From Planctomycetota bacterium (GTDB lineage: Bacteria > Planctomycetota > UBA1135 > GCA-002686595): 5,877 nucleotides of DNA. The translations under genes and the position numbers were made by a program. This document shows, one piece after another, positions 5,820 through 5,877 of the stretch. The DNA is taken from positions 1 to 5,877 of the forward strand of contig JAQBVH010000242.1 of assembly GCA_027623615.1 (NCBI GenBank), written 5' to 3'. The notes beneath the pieces are model-generated. The model saw only the letters and a list, made by a program, of their open reading frames with translations, had not been told where the DNA came from and did not search any database. Numbering within the stretch: the first letter of the stretch is position 1; the number at the start of each line of letters is the position of its first letter.

Positions 5820-5855
5820 CGCCTGCGCGCCGATCGCCAGCGAACGAACGAGCGC

Positions 5856-5877
5856 GGCCCGGGCTGATGCCCTGGCC
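5856..5877 (+). terminator. Candidate hairpin at the window edge
   Basis: GGCC-C-GGGC (5856-5864) pairs with GCCC-T-GGCC (5869-5877) around the loop TGAT, giving eight G/C pairs and one C/T mismatch. The stem ends exactly at the window edge, so I cannot see whether it extends or is followed by a T-run. It is better placed than the 5806-5819 stem to be the cluster's terminator. The rest of 5804-5877 shows no gene. Confidence 0.3.

Overview
The window looks like ordinary chromosomal DNA from a high-GC (roughly 70% by eye) diderm bacterium. Three predicted outer-envelope lipoproteins fit a two-membrane cell. The form of the purine enzyme and the bacterial AccA suggest a lineage such as Planctomycetota or a myxobacterium-like group. 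That placement is a guess from style, not from a search. Codon use is strongly G/C at third positions, which leaves long open frames antisense to the real genes. Those frames are shadows and are not annotated.

Layout. Positions 1-631 (minus strand) hold the 5' two thirds of accA, the carboxyltransferase alpha subunit of acetyl-CoA carboxylase, cut by the window edge. A 196-bp divergent intergenic region (632-827) follows. It holds a perfect 7-bp hairpin, a spaced 7-bp inverted repeat, and a short palindrome that could serve as overlapping -35 boxes for both directions. On the plus strand, purL (828-3782) and purQ (3779-4543) overlap by ATGA and together encode formylglycinamidine ribonucleotide (FGAM) synthase, step 4 of purine synthesis. 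PurL here is an intermediate-size 984-residue form. Its N-terminus appears to hold two tandem PurS-like units ahead of the catalytic part, while the glutaminase stays separate as PurQ. The enzyme would therefore be two-component, without free PurS.

After a 103-bp gap come three small tandem lipoprotein genes (4647-5030, 5040-5411, 5408-5803) that are paralogs of one another and resemble the uncharacterised DUF3568-type lipoproteins. The first two share a 162-bp block at 154/162 identity, while their upstream homologous part is only about 79% identical. The middle copy lacks the segment that aligns with the first helix of the others. This trio is the least understood and most interesting part of the window. 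Nothing seen ties it functionally to purine or fatty acid synthesis.

I found no mobile element, CRISPR array, tRNA or rRNA. I do not see a convincing new system. The best leads are the mosaic lipoprotein cluster, the PurS-PurS-PurL architecture, and the divergent accA/purL control region.
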